A stretch of DNA of 23,753 bases, taken from positions 1 through 23,753 of the forward strand of contig JACONB010000010.1 in the NCBI GenBank assembly GCA_014323965.1. The letters run 5' to 3'. Of this stretch, positions 7,709-15,576 are shown piece after piece (within the stretch, counting starts at the first letter, position 1; each line of letters opens with the position of its first letter). This DNA comes from Prochloron sp. SP5CPC1 (lineage in GTDB: Bacteria > Cyanobacteriota > Cyanobacteriia > Cyanobacteriales > Prochloraceae). The notes below the pieces were generated by a model that worked only from the letters and a program-made list of their open reading frames with translations, made no database searches and was not told where the DNA came from. A program made the position numbers and the translations under genes.

Positions 7709-8419
7709 TCAGATGGAAGCCGCTTGATCTAATAACCACCAAAGTTCACCTTGGGGCATAATTAAGCGGCTGGGGTAGGTCATGGGATCGGCGGATGATG
7801 CGAAAACTTGTTCTAAAGCAGGACGTTTGTTAGCACCAGCAACGAGAAATAGCACACAGTTGGCGTGGTTAATGAGAGACGCGGTGAAGGTGAGACGGGG
7901 TTGACCGTCTTTGTTGCCCACAGTCACTAGGCGATCCTTGACTGAAAGTGCTTCAGTGTGAGGAAAGAGGGAGGCTGTGTGTCCATCATCTCCCATTCCT
8001 AATAAAATAAGATCGAAAACGGGAAATTCTCCTGCGGTAATTTGAAAAAATGCCAACAGTTCCCTTTCGTGGTTTTGGGCGTCTATCGTGGGGTTTCCTG
8101 CCCCTGTAGGCATGGGATGGATATTACCTTGGGAGAAATCAACCCTATCCAGCCAAGCCTTGCGAACCATCCTTTGATTGCTGTCGGGGTGTTCTGGGGG
8201 AACGTAGCGCTCATCACTCCAGAACAGGTGGATTTTGTCTGTTGGTAAGTTCTGAGTGGCAATGCTCTCGTAGAGGGGTTTGGGAGTACTGCCACCCGCT
8301 AGAGCGATGGTGCATTTCCCCTTCTCTTGGATTGCTGCTTGGATTTGGGAGGTGACAATAACAAGGGCGCGTGCTAGGAGGGCTTGCTTATCTGGGAATA
8401 CTTCCACAAATTTTTTCAT
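7709..8419 (-). CDS. pgl: 6-phosphogluconolactonase
   Basis: Pgl hydrolyses 6-phosphogluconolactone in the oxidative pentose phosphate pathway. The 236-residue protein is complete, with the phosphosugar-binding start LAGGSTPKPLYE, the block FWSDERYVPPEHPDSN and the signature LGMGDDGHTASLFPH. The C-terminus ends GELWWLLDQAASI. It begins with ATG at 8419, close to a GC-rich palindrome in its leader at 8441-8454. Confidence 0.93.
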   Translation of the reverse strand: MKKFVEVFPDKQALLARALVIVTSQIQAAIQEKGKCTIALAGGSTPKPLYESIATQNLPTDKIHLFWSDERYVPPEHPDSNQRMVRKAWLDRVDFSQGNIHPMPTGAGNPTIDAQNHERELLAFFQITAGEFPVFDLILLGMGDDGHTASLFPHTEALSVKDRLVTVGNKDGQPRLTFTASLINHANCVLFLVAGANKRPALEQVFASSADPMTYPSRLIMPQGELWWLLDQAASI

Positions 8420-8440
8420 GAATAACTCCGATCTGGGAAA

Positions 8441-8454
8441 CCCCGCGCGCGGGG
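8441..8454. repeat. Perfect GC palindrome in the pgl leader
   Basis: CCCCGCGCGCGGGG is a perfect 14-base palindrome about 20 bases upstream of the pgl start, in otherwise AT-rich DNA. It may fold in the leader mRNA or be a dispersed repeat remnant. Confidence 0.55.
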
Positions 8455-8572
8455 CGCGCTGGTATGGTAGAATATGATATAGGCACTCCCTTGTTGCTAT
8501 TGATCATATTTATAATAAAATATCAAAACTTGTAACAATTCGTATCTAAGGGTATTGATACTTCAGACAGAG

Positions 8573-8601
8573 CCTGCTGTTGAACTTTGACCAACAGCAG
8601 G
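8573..8601 (+). promoter_or_regulatory. Stem-loop in the leader of the DUF502 gene
   Basis: CCTGCTGTTG (8573-8582) and CAACAGCAGG (8592-8601) form a perfect 10-base-pair stem with a 9-base loop. It ends about 35 bases before the start codon and has no T-run after it, so it does not look like a standard terminator of this strand. A role in mRNA stability or control is inference. Confidence 0.55.
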
Positions 8602-8635
8602 GTCCATTTATCATTCAGTCGTAAGGAGAGTCCCA

Positions 8636-9385
8636 TTGGTGCTCCAAAGTTTAAAACAAGATTTAAAAAATGACCTGATCGCGGGCCTTCTGGTAGTAAT
8701 ACCCCTAGCTACTACCATTTGGTTGACCATTAACATTGCCAAGTGGGCGATCGAATTTCTCACTCGGATTCCCCAACAGCTCAACCCATTTGATGGTCTT
8801 CACCCGCTCCTGACAAATCTACTCAATTTTGTGGTGGGTTTAGCGGTACCTTTGATATTCATTTTGCTCATTGGCTTAATGGCACGGAATATTGTCGGGC
8901 GCTGGCTATTAGATTTTGGCGAGAAGTTTTTGCAAGCAATTCCTTTGGCAGGTTCCGTATATAAAACTCTCAAACAGATATTAGAAACCCTATTGCAAGA
9001 TTCTAAGAGCAAGTTTCGCAGAGTGGTGATGGTAGAATATCCTCGGCAGGGTGTTTGGACTTTGGGGTTTGTGACGGGAACTCTCAGCAGCAACTTCCAG
9101 TGCCATTTATCTAAACCAATGCTGAGTATTTTCATTCCCACCACTCCTAATCCCACCTCTGGCTGGTATGCTATGGTACCAGAGGATGAGGTAATCAATG
9201 TGTCAATCTCTATTGAAGACGCTTTTAAAGTGCTCATCTCTGGCGGTATAGTCAGTCCCAGTAAAAATGACCACGAGAATGTGCCGATTGATCTGGACTT
9301 ACCTTATAAAAAAGTACCACTTCAGCCTATAGAGTTAGAAAAACGACAAGTATTACCTGATTTAGAAGAAAGTCCCTCCCACTAA
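8636..9385 (+). CDS. DUF502 family membrane protein
   Basis: This is a 249-residue protein of the DUF502 family. Two strong hydrophobic segments lie in the first 90 residues (around LIAGLLVVIPLATTIWL and FVVGLAVPLIFILLIGLM), followed by a conserved soluble part with IPLAGSVYKTLKQ, FRRVVMVEYPRQGVWTLGFVT and PTTPNPTSGWY. The function is unknown in bacteria. A Shine-Dalgarno AAGGAG (8623-8628) lies 7 bases before TTG 8636 and 10 before GTG 8639; either may start it. It precedes nusB and ftsY with gaps of only about 30 bases, so the three are probably one operon. Confidence 0.88.
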   Translation: MVLQSLKQDLKNDLIAGLLVVIPLATTIWLTINIAKWAIEFLTRIPQQLNPFDGLHPLLTNLLNFVVGLAVPLIFILLIGLMARNIVGRWLLDFGEKFLQAIPLAGSVYKTLKQILETLLQDSKSKFRRVVMVEYPRQGVWTLGFVTGTLSSNFQCHLSKPMLSIFIPTTPNPTSGWYAMVPEDEVINVSISIEDAFKVLISGGIVSPSKNDHENVPIDLDLPYKKVPLQPIELEKRQVLPDLEESPSH

Positions 9386-9411
9386 ACTAAAATCGCAAAC
9401 TTGAGACTTTT

Positions 9412-10041
9412 ATGCAACGCCAAAAACCACGCCGCATTGCTCGTGAATTAGCCCTCTTAGCTCTGAGTATAATCAAGGGAAAAGAGGAAAAAATAGAACA
9501 AAATGATTTACAAGATTTAGTGTTAGCATCAATTCGGACTCTCACGTCTGAAATTCAAGATACTCTAGAAACTGCTGGAGCAGAAGTTCAAAGAGGGAGG
9601 GAGCGCCTCTCTAATATCTCTCAAGGCGCTACCAATGTCCAGAGTGCGAAAGCAATGGTAGCTGATGCTCTCGAATTAACTCGCACTGCCATCGAACGTC
9701 TCGGGACAGCAGTAGAATTGCCAGAATTTATTCACCTTTCTAATCATATAGATGTCAGAGAATATGCTCTGGATTTAATTAGCACTGTCCGCCGCAAAAA
9801 CAAAGAAATTACCGAGCTGCTGTCAGAATCCCTGGTGGATTGGCAATTAGAACGGTTACCTCGCATTGACAGGGATATTCTCCGTATCGCGGTGGCAGAA
9901 ATTTTGTTTCTCGATCTGGAAGAGCAAGTAGCAATTAACGAAGCTGTGGAATTGGCAAAACGATACTCAGACGAGGATGGATATAAATTTATTAACGGAG
10001 TATTGCGGCGAGTGACTGACCGAATGAAAGCTTTGAAATAG
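9412..10041 (+). CDS. nusB: Transcription antitermination factor NusB
   Basis: NusB binds boxA RNA with NusE (ribosomal protein S10) and supports antitermination of rRNA operons. This 209-residue version has the long cyanobacterial form. An N-terminal RRIARELALLALSIIKG helix is followed by a long insert of about 70 residues. The conserved C-terminal part reads RLPRIDRDILRIAVAEILFL...VAINEAVELAKRYSDEDGYKFINGVL, quoted here in part only for the key motifs. It lies 26 bases after the DUF502 gene and 33 before ftsY. Confidence 0.92.
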   Translation: MQRQKPRRIARELALLALSIIKGKEEKIEQNDLQDLVLASIRTLTSEIQDTLETAGAEVQRGRERLSNISQGATNVQSAKAMVADALELTRTAIERLGTAVELPEFIHLSNHIDVREYALDLISTVRRKNKEITELLSESLVDWQLERLPRIDRDILRIAVAEILFLDLEEQVAINEAVELAKRYSDEDGYKFINGVLRRVTDRMKALK

Positions 10042-10074
10042 TTTCACCAAATCAATTTATAAATTGCAGCACTT

Positions 10075-11484
10075 ATGTTTAATTGGTTCCGCCGCAAGTC
10101 TAAGGATACAGCAGAAAAGCAAAAATCAACAACCGTTGAGCAGGAGAGTAAACCGAAAGAAGAAGAAGTAGCTTCACAATCTGCTCCTTCTACTCAGGAA
10201 GACTATCTTAACTGGGCTAAAGCGGCTTATCAAAATATTCTTCATCAAAAAGCAGCAGCAGTTACTACACCAGAGGTAGAAGCAACTCCAGAGACAGACG
10301 CAACTCCAGAAACGGGAACTACTACTCAAGAGACAGAAACAGCAGTAGAAGAAGAAGTCACTGAGGAGACTAGTGAAGAGACTAGGAGAGCGATTCCTGC
10401 TTGGATGAAGAAGTCAGAGGGGTTGGAACGTCTCAAAGAAACTGCTATCGAAACCCCAGAGGCGCAAGAGAGTGAGATTGCTTTTGATGAAGATTTTGTT
10501 TGGGGAGCTAAAGTACTCGCTCTTGAAGGGCGATCACCCGATGAAGTTTCTATTGCAGAAATTAACTGGCTGAAGCGACTGCGGGAAGGACTGGGAAAAA
10601 CTCGTCGCTCCTTAATCAATAATCTCAGAGGGATTGTTGGTCAAGGACCACTAAATGAAGATGCAGTGATGGAAATCGAAGCCCTGCTCTTGCAAGCTGA
10701 TGTGGGGATCGAGGCGACGGATTATATTATCAATGCTTTGGAGAATAAATTACGAGAGGAAAAATTACCTCCTGAGGAGGCGATCGCTTATCTGAAAGCT
10801 ATTCTCAGGGAATTACTGGATAAACCTCTTGAAAAGTTGGCAAATGAGGAATTTTTACCTCTCAAAGATAAGCTGAATATCTGGTTCTTCACGGGAGTTA
10901 ATGGTGCAGGGAAAACTACTACCATAGGTAAAATTGCCCACCTGGCTAAAGAATCTGGTTATAGTTGTCTCATTGCTGCTGCTGATACTTTCCGGGCTGC
11001 TGCTGTACAACAGGTCAAAATTTGGGGTCATCGCAGCAACACAGATGTAATTGCTAACCCAGGGCAAAATACGGATCCAGCAGCGGTGGTTTTTGATGGT
11101 ATTACTGCTGCTATGGCTCGGAATGTGGAATTATTGTTGGTAGATACAGCAGGGCGTTTGCAAAACAAAAAAAATCTGATGGCGGAGTTAGCTAAGATGA
11201 GGAGGATAATTGATAAAAAAGCTCCCCATGCTCAGGTAGAATCCCTGCTAGTATTAGATGCTACTCTGGGTCAAAATGGCTTGCGTCAGGCACAGGTATT
11301 CTCCCAAGCTGCTAAACTGAGCGGTGTGGTTTTGACTAAGCTAGATAGTACTGCTAAAGGTGGAGTTGCTCTTGCAGTTGCTCAACAATTAAATTTGCCT
11401 ATTCGCTTTGTGGGTGCTGGGGAAGGAATAGATGATTTACGTCCTTTTTCTAGTTATGAGTTTGTGGAAGCTTTATTAGGATAA
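10075..11484 (+). CDS. ftsY: Signal recognition particle receptor FtsY
   Basis: FtsY is the membrane-associated GTPase that receives ribosome-SRP complexes for co-translational membrane insertion. The 469-residue protein has an acidic, low-complexity A domain (about 1-130, rich in TPET and EE runs) followed by the NG domain. The G1 motif is GVNGAGKTTTIGK, the G2-like segment is DTFRAAAVQQ, G3 is DTAGRLQNKKNLMAEL and G4 is TKLDSTAKGG. The C-terminus GAGEGIDDLRPFSSYEFVEALL is complete. It is the last gene of the DUF502-nusB-ftsY group. Confidence 0.95.
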   Translation: MFNWFRRKSKDTAEKQKSTTVEQESKPKEEEVASQSAPSTQEDYLNWAKAAYQNILHQKAAAVTTPEVEATPETDATPETGTTTQETETAVEEEVTEETSEETRRAIPAWMKKSEGLERLKETAIETPEAQESEIAFDEDFVWGAKVLALEGRSPDEVSIAEINWLKRLREGLGKTRRSLINNLRGIVGQGPLNEDAVMEIEALLLQADVGIEATDYIINALENKLREEKLPPEEAIAYLKAILRELLDKPLEKLANEEFLPLKDKLNIWFFTGVNGAGKTTTIGKIAHLAKESGYSCLIAAADTFRAAAVQQVKIWGHRSNTDVIANPGQNTDPAAVVFDGITAAMARNVELLLVDTAGRLQNKKNLMAELAKMRRIIDKKAPHAQVESLLVLDATLGQNGLRQAQVFSQAAKLSGVVLTKLDSTAKGGVALAVAQQLNLPIRFVGAGEGIDDLRPFSSYEFVEALLG

Positions 11485-11488
11485 ATCG

Positions 11489-11512
11489 CGCAAAGGCGCA
11501 AAGGCGCAAAGG
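11489..11512. repeat. Tandem CGCAAAGG x3
   Basis: Three perfect 8-base units begin 4 bases after the ftsY stop. A reverse-oriented relative (CCTTTGCG GCTTTGCG) lies at 18329-18344 after another gene. The gene-free stretch 11485-11772 holds this repeat, the element at 11697 and no convincing gene. Confidence 0.6.
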
Positions 11513-11696
11513 TTTTTGGAAACTTCTCCTCTTGCCCTCTCTTCTCTCTCTTCTCTGCGCTACCGGCGTTCAGCGGTTCAATAAAAAATAATTATTAAGT
11601 AGCGGTTGAGTTATCTACCGCGAGAGCGGTTGCGGGATGGGATGAAGTTTCTCTGTAGGTTGAGTCCACAAAATCCAACATCCCAGGAGTATTTGT

Positions 11697-11723
11697 GTTG
11701 GGTTTCACGACCTTCTATCCAAC
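11697..11723. repeat. Diverged TTGGGTT-type inverted repeat
   Basis: GTTGGGTTTCACGACC followed by TTCTATCCAAC resembles the element at 2798-2823, with arms GTTGG and CCAAC. It lies about 50 bases upstream of the small gene at 11773. Confidence 0.4.
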
Positions 11724-11772
11724 AAATCAGTTGCTACAATACTCAATATAGAGAACAAAGAGAACAAAGACA

Positions 11773-12018
11773 ATGGCAGAACATCAAATTTCCCTTCCTG
11801 AAGAGGCTTATAAGACTTTAGTTAAAGTTGCTGAAGCCCAAGGAACCACACCTGTTGACTGGATCCTATCTCAATTGCCCATTTTTCCTCCTGAAGAACA
11901 GCCCTTATGGGAACGATTAACGGGTTTAGTGGGGGCTATCAATAGCAAAGAAGAACCACCCCATGATTGCTCTACAACAGCTTTTGGAGAAGTGAGCGGC
12001 CCGTCCGCCCGCGAATGA
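11773..12018 (+). CDS. Small antitoxin-like protein truncated by a repeat
   Basis: This 81-residue frame begins MAEHQISLPEEAYKTLVKVAEAQGT. It resembles small cyanobacterial proteins that accompany toxin genes (an N-terminal amphipathic strand-helix pattern, then the conserved TTPVDWI). The segment TAFGE normally leads into a further conserved helix. Here it is followed by VSGPSARE and a stop, encoded by a copy of the GCCCGC...GCGGGC palindrome family at about 11998-12017. The C-terminus therefore looks replaced by a repeat. It lies upstream of hicAB; the function is not established. Confidence 0.5.
   Translation: MAEHQISLPEEAYKTLVKVAEAQGTTPVDWILSQLPIFPPEEQPLWERLTGLVGAINSKEEPPHDCSTTAFGEVSGPSARE
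11998..12017. repeat. GCCCGCGAATGAA repeat copy ending a gene
   Basis: GGCCCGTCCGCCCGCGAATG lies in the orientation opposite to the copy at 12589-12609 (GCCCGCGAATGAA is its reverse complement). Its TGA is the stop codon of the gene at 11773. Confidence 0.5.
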
Positions 12019-12082
12019 AGGGGTGGATAGGGGGTATCAAACGTTTGGTATCCTAATCAATAAGAAAGAAGAAAGCAGCAAA

Positions 12083-12301
12083 GTGCCAAAAAAGATTAGA
12101 GAATTGAAAAGATTAATGTTGAAAGCTGGATTTACCTATGAACCTGGTAAAGGGAGTCATACAAAATGGTCACATGTGCTTTTATCCGGGAAAGTTACTC
12201 TTTCTGGTAAAGATGGAGATGATGCAAAACCATATCAAGAAAGAGATGTACAAAATGCACTTTTGCGCCTACAGAAATTAATTGATGAGAACGAACGATG
12301 A
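12083..12301 (+). CDS. hicA: HicA family toxin (mRNA interferase)
   Basis: HicA toxins are small dsRBD-fold ribonucleases that cleave mRNA. The start is taken at GTG 12083, giving 72 residues beginning VPKKIRELKRLMLKAGFTY. The longer frame from 12023 reads through repeat-derived sequence and has no family match. The conserved region is PGKGSHTKWSH, with the catalytic-type His in GSH. The C-terminal AKPYQERDVQNALLRLQKL fits the HicA dimer helix. The stop overlaps the hicB start by 4 bases (ATGA at 12298-12301), which indicates translational coupling. Confidence 0.8.
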   Translation: MPKKIRELKRLMLKAGFTYEPGKGSHTKWSHVLLSGKVTLSGKDGDDAKPYQERDVQNALLRLQKLIDENER

Positions 12302-12522
12302 AACAACGTTACACTATTATTATACAATGGTCTGATGAAGATGAATGCTATGTGGTTAGTTTACCAGAATGGGGTGAATTTTGTCACACCCATGGGGATA
12401 CTCCTGAAGAAGCATTGAAAAATGCCCAAGAAGTGTTAGAATTATTGATTAATTCAGAGTTGCAAGACAATAAATCCTTGCCCGAACCCAACCTATTTAG
12501 AAAACCATTACAACCTGCATGA
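12298..12522 (+). CDS. hicB: HicB family antitoxin
   Basis: This is a 74-residue HicB-type antitoxin with the degenerate RNase-H-like fold: YTIIIQWSDEDECYVVSLPEWGEFCHTHGDTPEEALKNAQEV, cited for the pattern W...DE.YVVSLPE and HGDTPEEAL. It lacks an obvious C-terminal DNA-binding helix-turn-helix, so it may be the short HicB form. It is followed 40 bases later by a hairpin terminator. Confidence 0.82.
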   Translation: MKQRYTIIIQWSDEDECYVVSLPEWGEFCHTHGDTPEEALKNAQEVLELLINSELQDNKSLPEPNLFRKPLQPA

Positions 12523-12562
12523 ATTAAATTATATATTCAATGATCGCCTCCGGGTAATATTT

Positions 12563-12580
12563 AAACCCTGAAGGGGTTTT
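12563..12580 (+). terminator. Hairpin terminator after hicAB
   Basis: AAACCCTGAAGGGGTTTT folds into an AAACCC/GGGTTT-type stem with a short loop and ends in T. It sits 40 bases after the hicB stop and could also serve the converging psb29 gene. Confidence 0.55.
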
Positions 12581-12588
12581 ATAAGGTA

Positions 12589-12609
12589 GCCCGCAATTCA
12601 TTCGCGGGC
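12589..12609. repeat. Best copy of the GCCCGC...GCGGGC palindrome
   Basis: Arms GCCCGC (12589-12594) and GCGGGC (12604-12609) flank AATTCATTC. Related copies are at 2694, 2862 and, inverted, at 11998. It lies 15 bases from the psb29 stop between converging genes. Confidence 0.65.
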
Positions 12610-12623
12610 GACAGTTTTCTCCC

Positions 12624-13331
12624 CTACTCTGTTTCCATTGCTGGTTTTTCCACTGGAGATTTCTTTTCTAAAGCGCGCTCTTGTTGTTTTTTCTTATCTG
12701 CTTGGAGAGTATCTTCTATAACTTGGAGCACTTGCTTCATTTTTTTCAAATTACTCCCATAGAGTTCCAAGTCTTTTTGTAACTTCTCCAAGGGTAAGTG
12801 CAAAGCTTCTGAGAGCTGCTTGAGAGCGTTATTCCACCCTTCTTCCTCTTGCACCAACTCAGGATCCGCTTCTTCCAGGAGAGTACATAGACCGATAGCA
12901 AACAGACGACTATATTTAAACCGAGTATTGTTGGCTATAGCCTCCAAAGAAGCTAATAGACTTTCGCCCCCCGTCTCAGGAGTAGGAGTACAGAGCATAG
13001 TAATTAATTCTTTCCCCTTGCTCTTAGCGAAAGTTGTCAGTTCTTCTGCAACCTTTCTATACTCCCCAGCATCCCCCCCTACGGACCCGCAAAGAGCGGC
13101 AAAAATAGACTCCTTATCCCGTTCCGGTGAATAACCATCCATAAAACGGTCGAAAGAAGTCACTACACCCAAATAATAGATTGGATCAGTGCGAAAGTCC
13201 ACATTAACAGAGAGCAAGTGCATCTCTACTAACAACTCTTCTACTACTCGTCTATATACAGAATTAATCGGGCGGGTGTGACGGGCGTAGAAATTACGCT
13301 TGGTATCTGATACTGTGGGAACGTTATTCAC
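12624..13331 (-). CDS. thf1: Photosystem II biogenesis protein Psb29/Thf1
   Basis: Psb29 (thylakoid formation 1) supports photosystem II assembly and repair and, in known systems, interacts with FtsH proteases at the thylakoid. The 235-residue protein matches closely: TVSDTKRNFYARHTRPINS, VVEELLVEMHLLSVNVDF, YYLGVVTSFDRFMDGY. A C-terminal coiled-coil tail starts near LQKDLELYGSNLKKM. It appears complete. Its stop faces the terminator and palindrome of the hicAB region. Confidence 0.94.
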   Translation of the reverse strand: MNNVPTVSDTKRNFYARHTRPINSVYRRVVEELLVEMHLLSVNVDFRTDPIYYLGVVTSFDRFMDGYSPERDKESIFAALCGSVGGDAGEYRKVAEELTTFAKSKGKELITMLCTPTPETGGESLLASLEAIANNTRFKYSRLFAIGLCTLLEEADPELVQEEEGWNNALKQLSEALHLPLEKLQKDLELYGSNLKKMKQVLQVIEDTLQADKKKQQERALEKKSPVEKPAMETE

Positions 13332-13435
13332 AAGAATTATTATAATTTACTGTTATTGATGATTTTAATATACCACAGATGAGGGCGGGAAAACCCCGCT
13401 CCTACCTTTGCGCGAACCAGAAATGTTAATTTGTC

Positions 13436-14307
13436 CTATTCGTCTGGGTTAATACCCATTTCTAGCAAACGCAAGGCTAATTTTTCAGCTCGTTGGCGTT
13501 CGGTTTCAGCCCGTTGGCGTTCGGTTTCAGCCCGTTGACTTTCCTTTTCAGCCCGTTGGCGTTCAGTTTCAGCTCGTTGGCGCTCCTTTTCTGCAAGTTG
13601 TTGGGAGGTTGCAGCCCGTTGGCGTGAGCATTTTGTTCCAAGGTTTTGAGCGTGGTTTGTTCTTCTTTAATTAATTCCTCCACTATGGGAGGAGTCAGCA
13701 ATTCTTTCACTGATAAAGCTAGGTTCTGAAACTGACTGGAAACAATTGTCATCTCTTCAGTAAAATCTACCGAACTATATCCTTCTTCATGGTTAGGATG
13801 AGTCAAAACCCTCACTAGTTTCTTTTTTGGATCTACTATCCAATATTCAGGGATTTGCGCCACTTCGTATTCATTTCGTTTAATTACATAATCATCTTTG
13901 CGATTGCTGCTGACAACTTCCACTACCAAAATCGGTTTGTCTTCAAAATTCAAAACCCCTGCTCCAAGACGATGACGAACTTTTTGCCAAATAGTTTGGC
14001 TAAAAACTACCACATCGGGAATTCTGGATGTATTTTCTTCCGTTCGCACACCGGTTGCTAAAGCGTTAGCCACTAAATCTAAGTTTTGGGAGGCAAAGTA
14101 GCGCTGGAATTTATAAATCAAAAACTTGCAAATATTGGTGTGTAAGTGGGTTGATGCTCCCATAGGTATTAGTTGTCCTTTAACTAATTCATATCGAACA
14201 CCTGGTTCTCCTTCATATTCGAGATATTCTTGGAAGGTTAACAGACGTTCAATTTCCCGAGGTTTATCTTTAGTTATTTTGGTGGCGGGGAGGATGGCTT
14301 GAGTCAT
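13436..14307 (-). pseudogene. Uma2 family (PD-(D/E)XK) gene with a C-terminal frameshift
   Basis: This is a Uma2-type restriction-endonuclease-like protein of unknown role. The core is intact: LTFQEYLEYEGEPGVRYELVKG (key residues YELV.G), RIPDVVVF and the ILVVEVVSSNRKDDYVIKR block, giving the D...E...K pattern. After codon TLEQNA (about 13627) the frame reads HANGLQPPNNLQ and stops at 13477. In the next frame the same DNA encodes the usual coiled coil, RQRAATSQQLAEKERQRAET repeated as ERQRAET units, ending LLEMGINPDE with TAG at 13436-13438. One extra base at 13625-13626 would restore it (GCT CAA CGC). So it carries either a 1-base deletion or a sequence error. Confidence 0.8.
13484..13625 (-). 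repeat. 21-base tandem repeat encoding ERQRAET
   Basis: About six imperfect units of GAACGCCAACGGGCTGAAACC (minus strand) encode a heptad-like ERQRAET coiled coil in the native frame of the Uma2 gene. The repeat favours slippage, and the frameshift lies at its upstream edge. Confidence 0.75.
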
Positions 14308-14452
14308 AATTAAACCTCTCTTATTTTCCCTAACTTGACTATTTTAGTCTCTAATATTGCAAGTTTCATCCTTAATTATCAATAGTGAGCCATATTCGTA
14401 ATAACATGGCAATCATTATTATTATAGTGCGCTTACCTTGTGTGAAGAAGAA

Positions 14453-14469
14453 GGTGGGCAATACCCACC
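14453..14469. repeat. GGTGGGCAATACCCACC palindrome
   Basis: One of the GGTGGGCAATGCCCACC family, with one central change. It lies 9 bases from the hemF stop. The stretch 14308-14477 otherwise shows nothing. Confidence 0.65.
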
Positions 14470-14477
14470 ATACCATA

Positions 14478-15491
14478 TCACGACGATTGCCAATTTACCC
14501 AATCTTGCGGTTTGAGGAATGTTTCATAGAGTTCTGCTTCCGGGGTGTTGGGTTCCGGTTGATAACCGTACTCCCAACGAACTAGAGGGGGTAGGGACAT
14601 CAAAATGGATTCTGTCCTTCCATTAGTTTGGAGACCGAAAATAGTGCCTCGGTCATAAACTAGGTTAAATTCAACGTAGCGTCCCCGACGATAGAGCTGA
14701 AAATTACGTTCTCGCTCCCCATATTGGGTTGGGTGTCGTTTTTCTGCTATAGGTAAGTAAGCGGGTAAAAATGTTTGACCGCAATCTTTTATAAAAGCAA
14801 ATAAATCCTCCCAACTGCGAAGTGGTATCTCCCCTACTTTATCACTATAAATTGCTGCTGGTCCTTCCTGATGGGGACCGCGATATAAAGCACCCCTACC
14901 GTCTTGATAGTCCAGGAAAAGTCCCCCTATTCCTCGCATTTCTCCTCGATGTTTTAAATAAAAATACTCATCACACCACCTTTTAAATACCGGATAATAT
15001 TCTTCGTGATGACTATCACAAGTTTGTTTCAGAGTGCGGTGAAAATGAATTACATCTTCTGCAAAAGGGTAGTAAGGAGTTAAATCTATTCCTCCCCCAA
15101 ACCACCAAACCGGACCTGCCTCGAAATAGCGATAATTGAGGTGAACTGTAGGAACAAAAGGGTTGCGAGGATGAAGTACCATAGAGGTTCCCGTGGCATA
15201 GAAACCATGACCCGCAGCTTCCGGGCGTTGCTGTAAGATGGAGGGAGGAAGTTTTTCACCCCAAACCTCAGAAAAATTAACCCCTCCTTGTTCTAAAACA
15301 TTTCCCTCTTGGAGTACCCGAGAACGTCCTCCTCCACCTTCCGGTCTGGACCAACTATCTTCCCGAAATGTTTCCTTGCCGTCCAACTTTTCTAGGCCGT
15401 TACAGATTTCATCTTGCAGGTCCTGCATGAATTGCTTGACCCTTTCTCTGGAGTCAGCTGGGGGTACGTTATCTGTCTGAGTAACTGTCAT
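14478..15491 (-). CDS. hemF: Oxygen-dependent coproporphyrinogen III oxidase
   Basis: HemF oxidatively decarboxylates coproporphyrinogen III to protoporphyrinogen IX in haem and chlorophyll synthesis. The 337-residue protein is complete. Conserved blocks include SRPEGGGGRSRVLQEG, GGVNFSEVWG, ATGTSMVLHPRNPFVP, VWWFGGGIDLTPYYPF, GEMRGIGGLFLDY and VEFNLVYDRGTIFGLQT. It is divergent from mrp, with an 85-base shared upstream region containing TTGACA at 15505-15510. Confidence 0.95.
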   Translation of the reverse strand: MTVTQTDNVPPADSRERVKQFMQDLQDEICNGLEKLDGKETFREDSWSRPEGGGGRSRVLQEGNVLEQGGVNFSEVWGEKLPPSILQQRPEAAGHGFYATGTSMVLHPRNPFVPTVHLNYRYFEAGPVWWFGGGIDLTPYYPFAEDVIHFHRTLKQTCDSHHEEYYPVFKRWCDEYFYLKHRGEMRGIGGLFLDYQDGRGALYRGPHQEGPAAIYSDKVGEIPLRSWEDLFAFIKDCGQTFLPAYLPIAEKRHPTQYGERERNFQLYRRGRYVEFNLVYDRGTIFGLQTNGRTESILMSLPPLVRWEYGYQPEPNTPEAELYETFLKPQDWVNWQSS

Positions 15492-15552
15492 AGGAGTAAA
15501 TTAGTTGACAAAAATTATCTTTTATGCTATTTGAATTATATCGTGATAAACT

Positions 15553-15573
15553 GGGGAGAAACAAGTAATCCCC
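15553..15573 (+). promoter_or_regulatory. Short stem-loop just upstream of mrp
   Basis: GGGGA (15553-15557) can pair with TCCCC (15569-15573), ending 3 bases before the mrp ATG. The left arm also contains the only purine-rich ribosome-binding candidate (GGGGAG), so folding could mask it. Confidence 0.3.
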
Positions 15574-15576
15574 ATT

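Noticed and set aside
8464..8535. 23-residue hydrophobic frame between pgl and the DUF502 gene
   Set aside because: One membrane span could be read, but AT-rich DNA gives such frames by chance; there is no Shine-Dalgarno site and no match to known small photosynthetic subunits.
11606..11821. 71-codon frame between ftsY and the antitoxin-like gene
   Set aside because: It runs through a dispersed repeat and overlaps the better start at 11773; composition and sequence show no family features.
12023..12082. 20-residue N-terminal extension of hicA
   Set aside because: It is read from repeat-adjacent sequence, is not HicA-like, and the GTG at 12083 begins the family match.
13484..13625. Regular 21-base repeats suggesting a CRISPR array
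   Set aside because: The units are contiguous with no spacers and encode an ERQRAET coiled coil in a Uma2-type gene.
14385..14585. 66-codon frame overlapping the hemF end
   Set aside because: It is antisense to hemF over much of its length and starts in AT-rich non-coding DNA with a palindrome inside.
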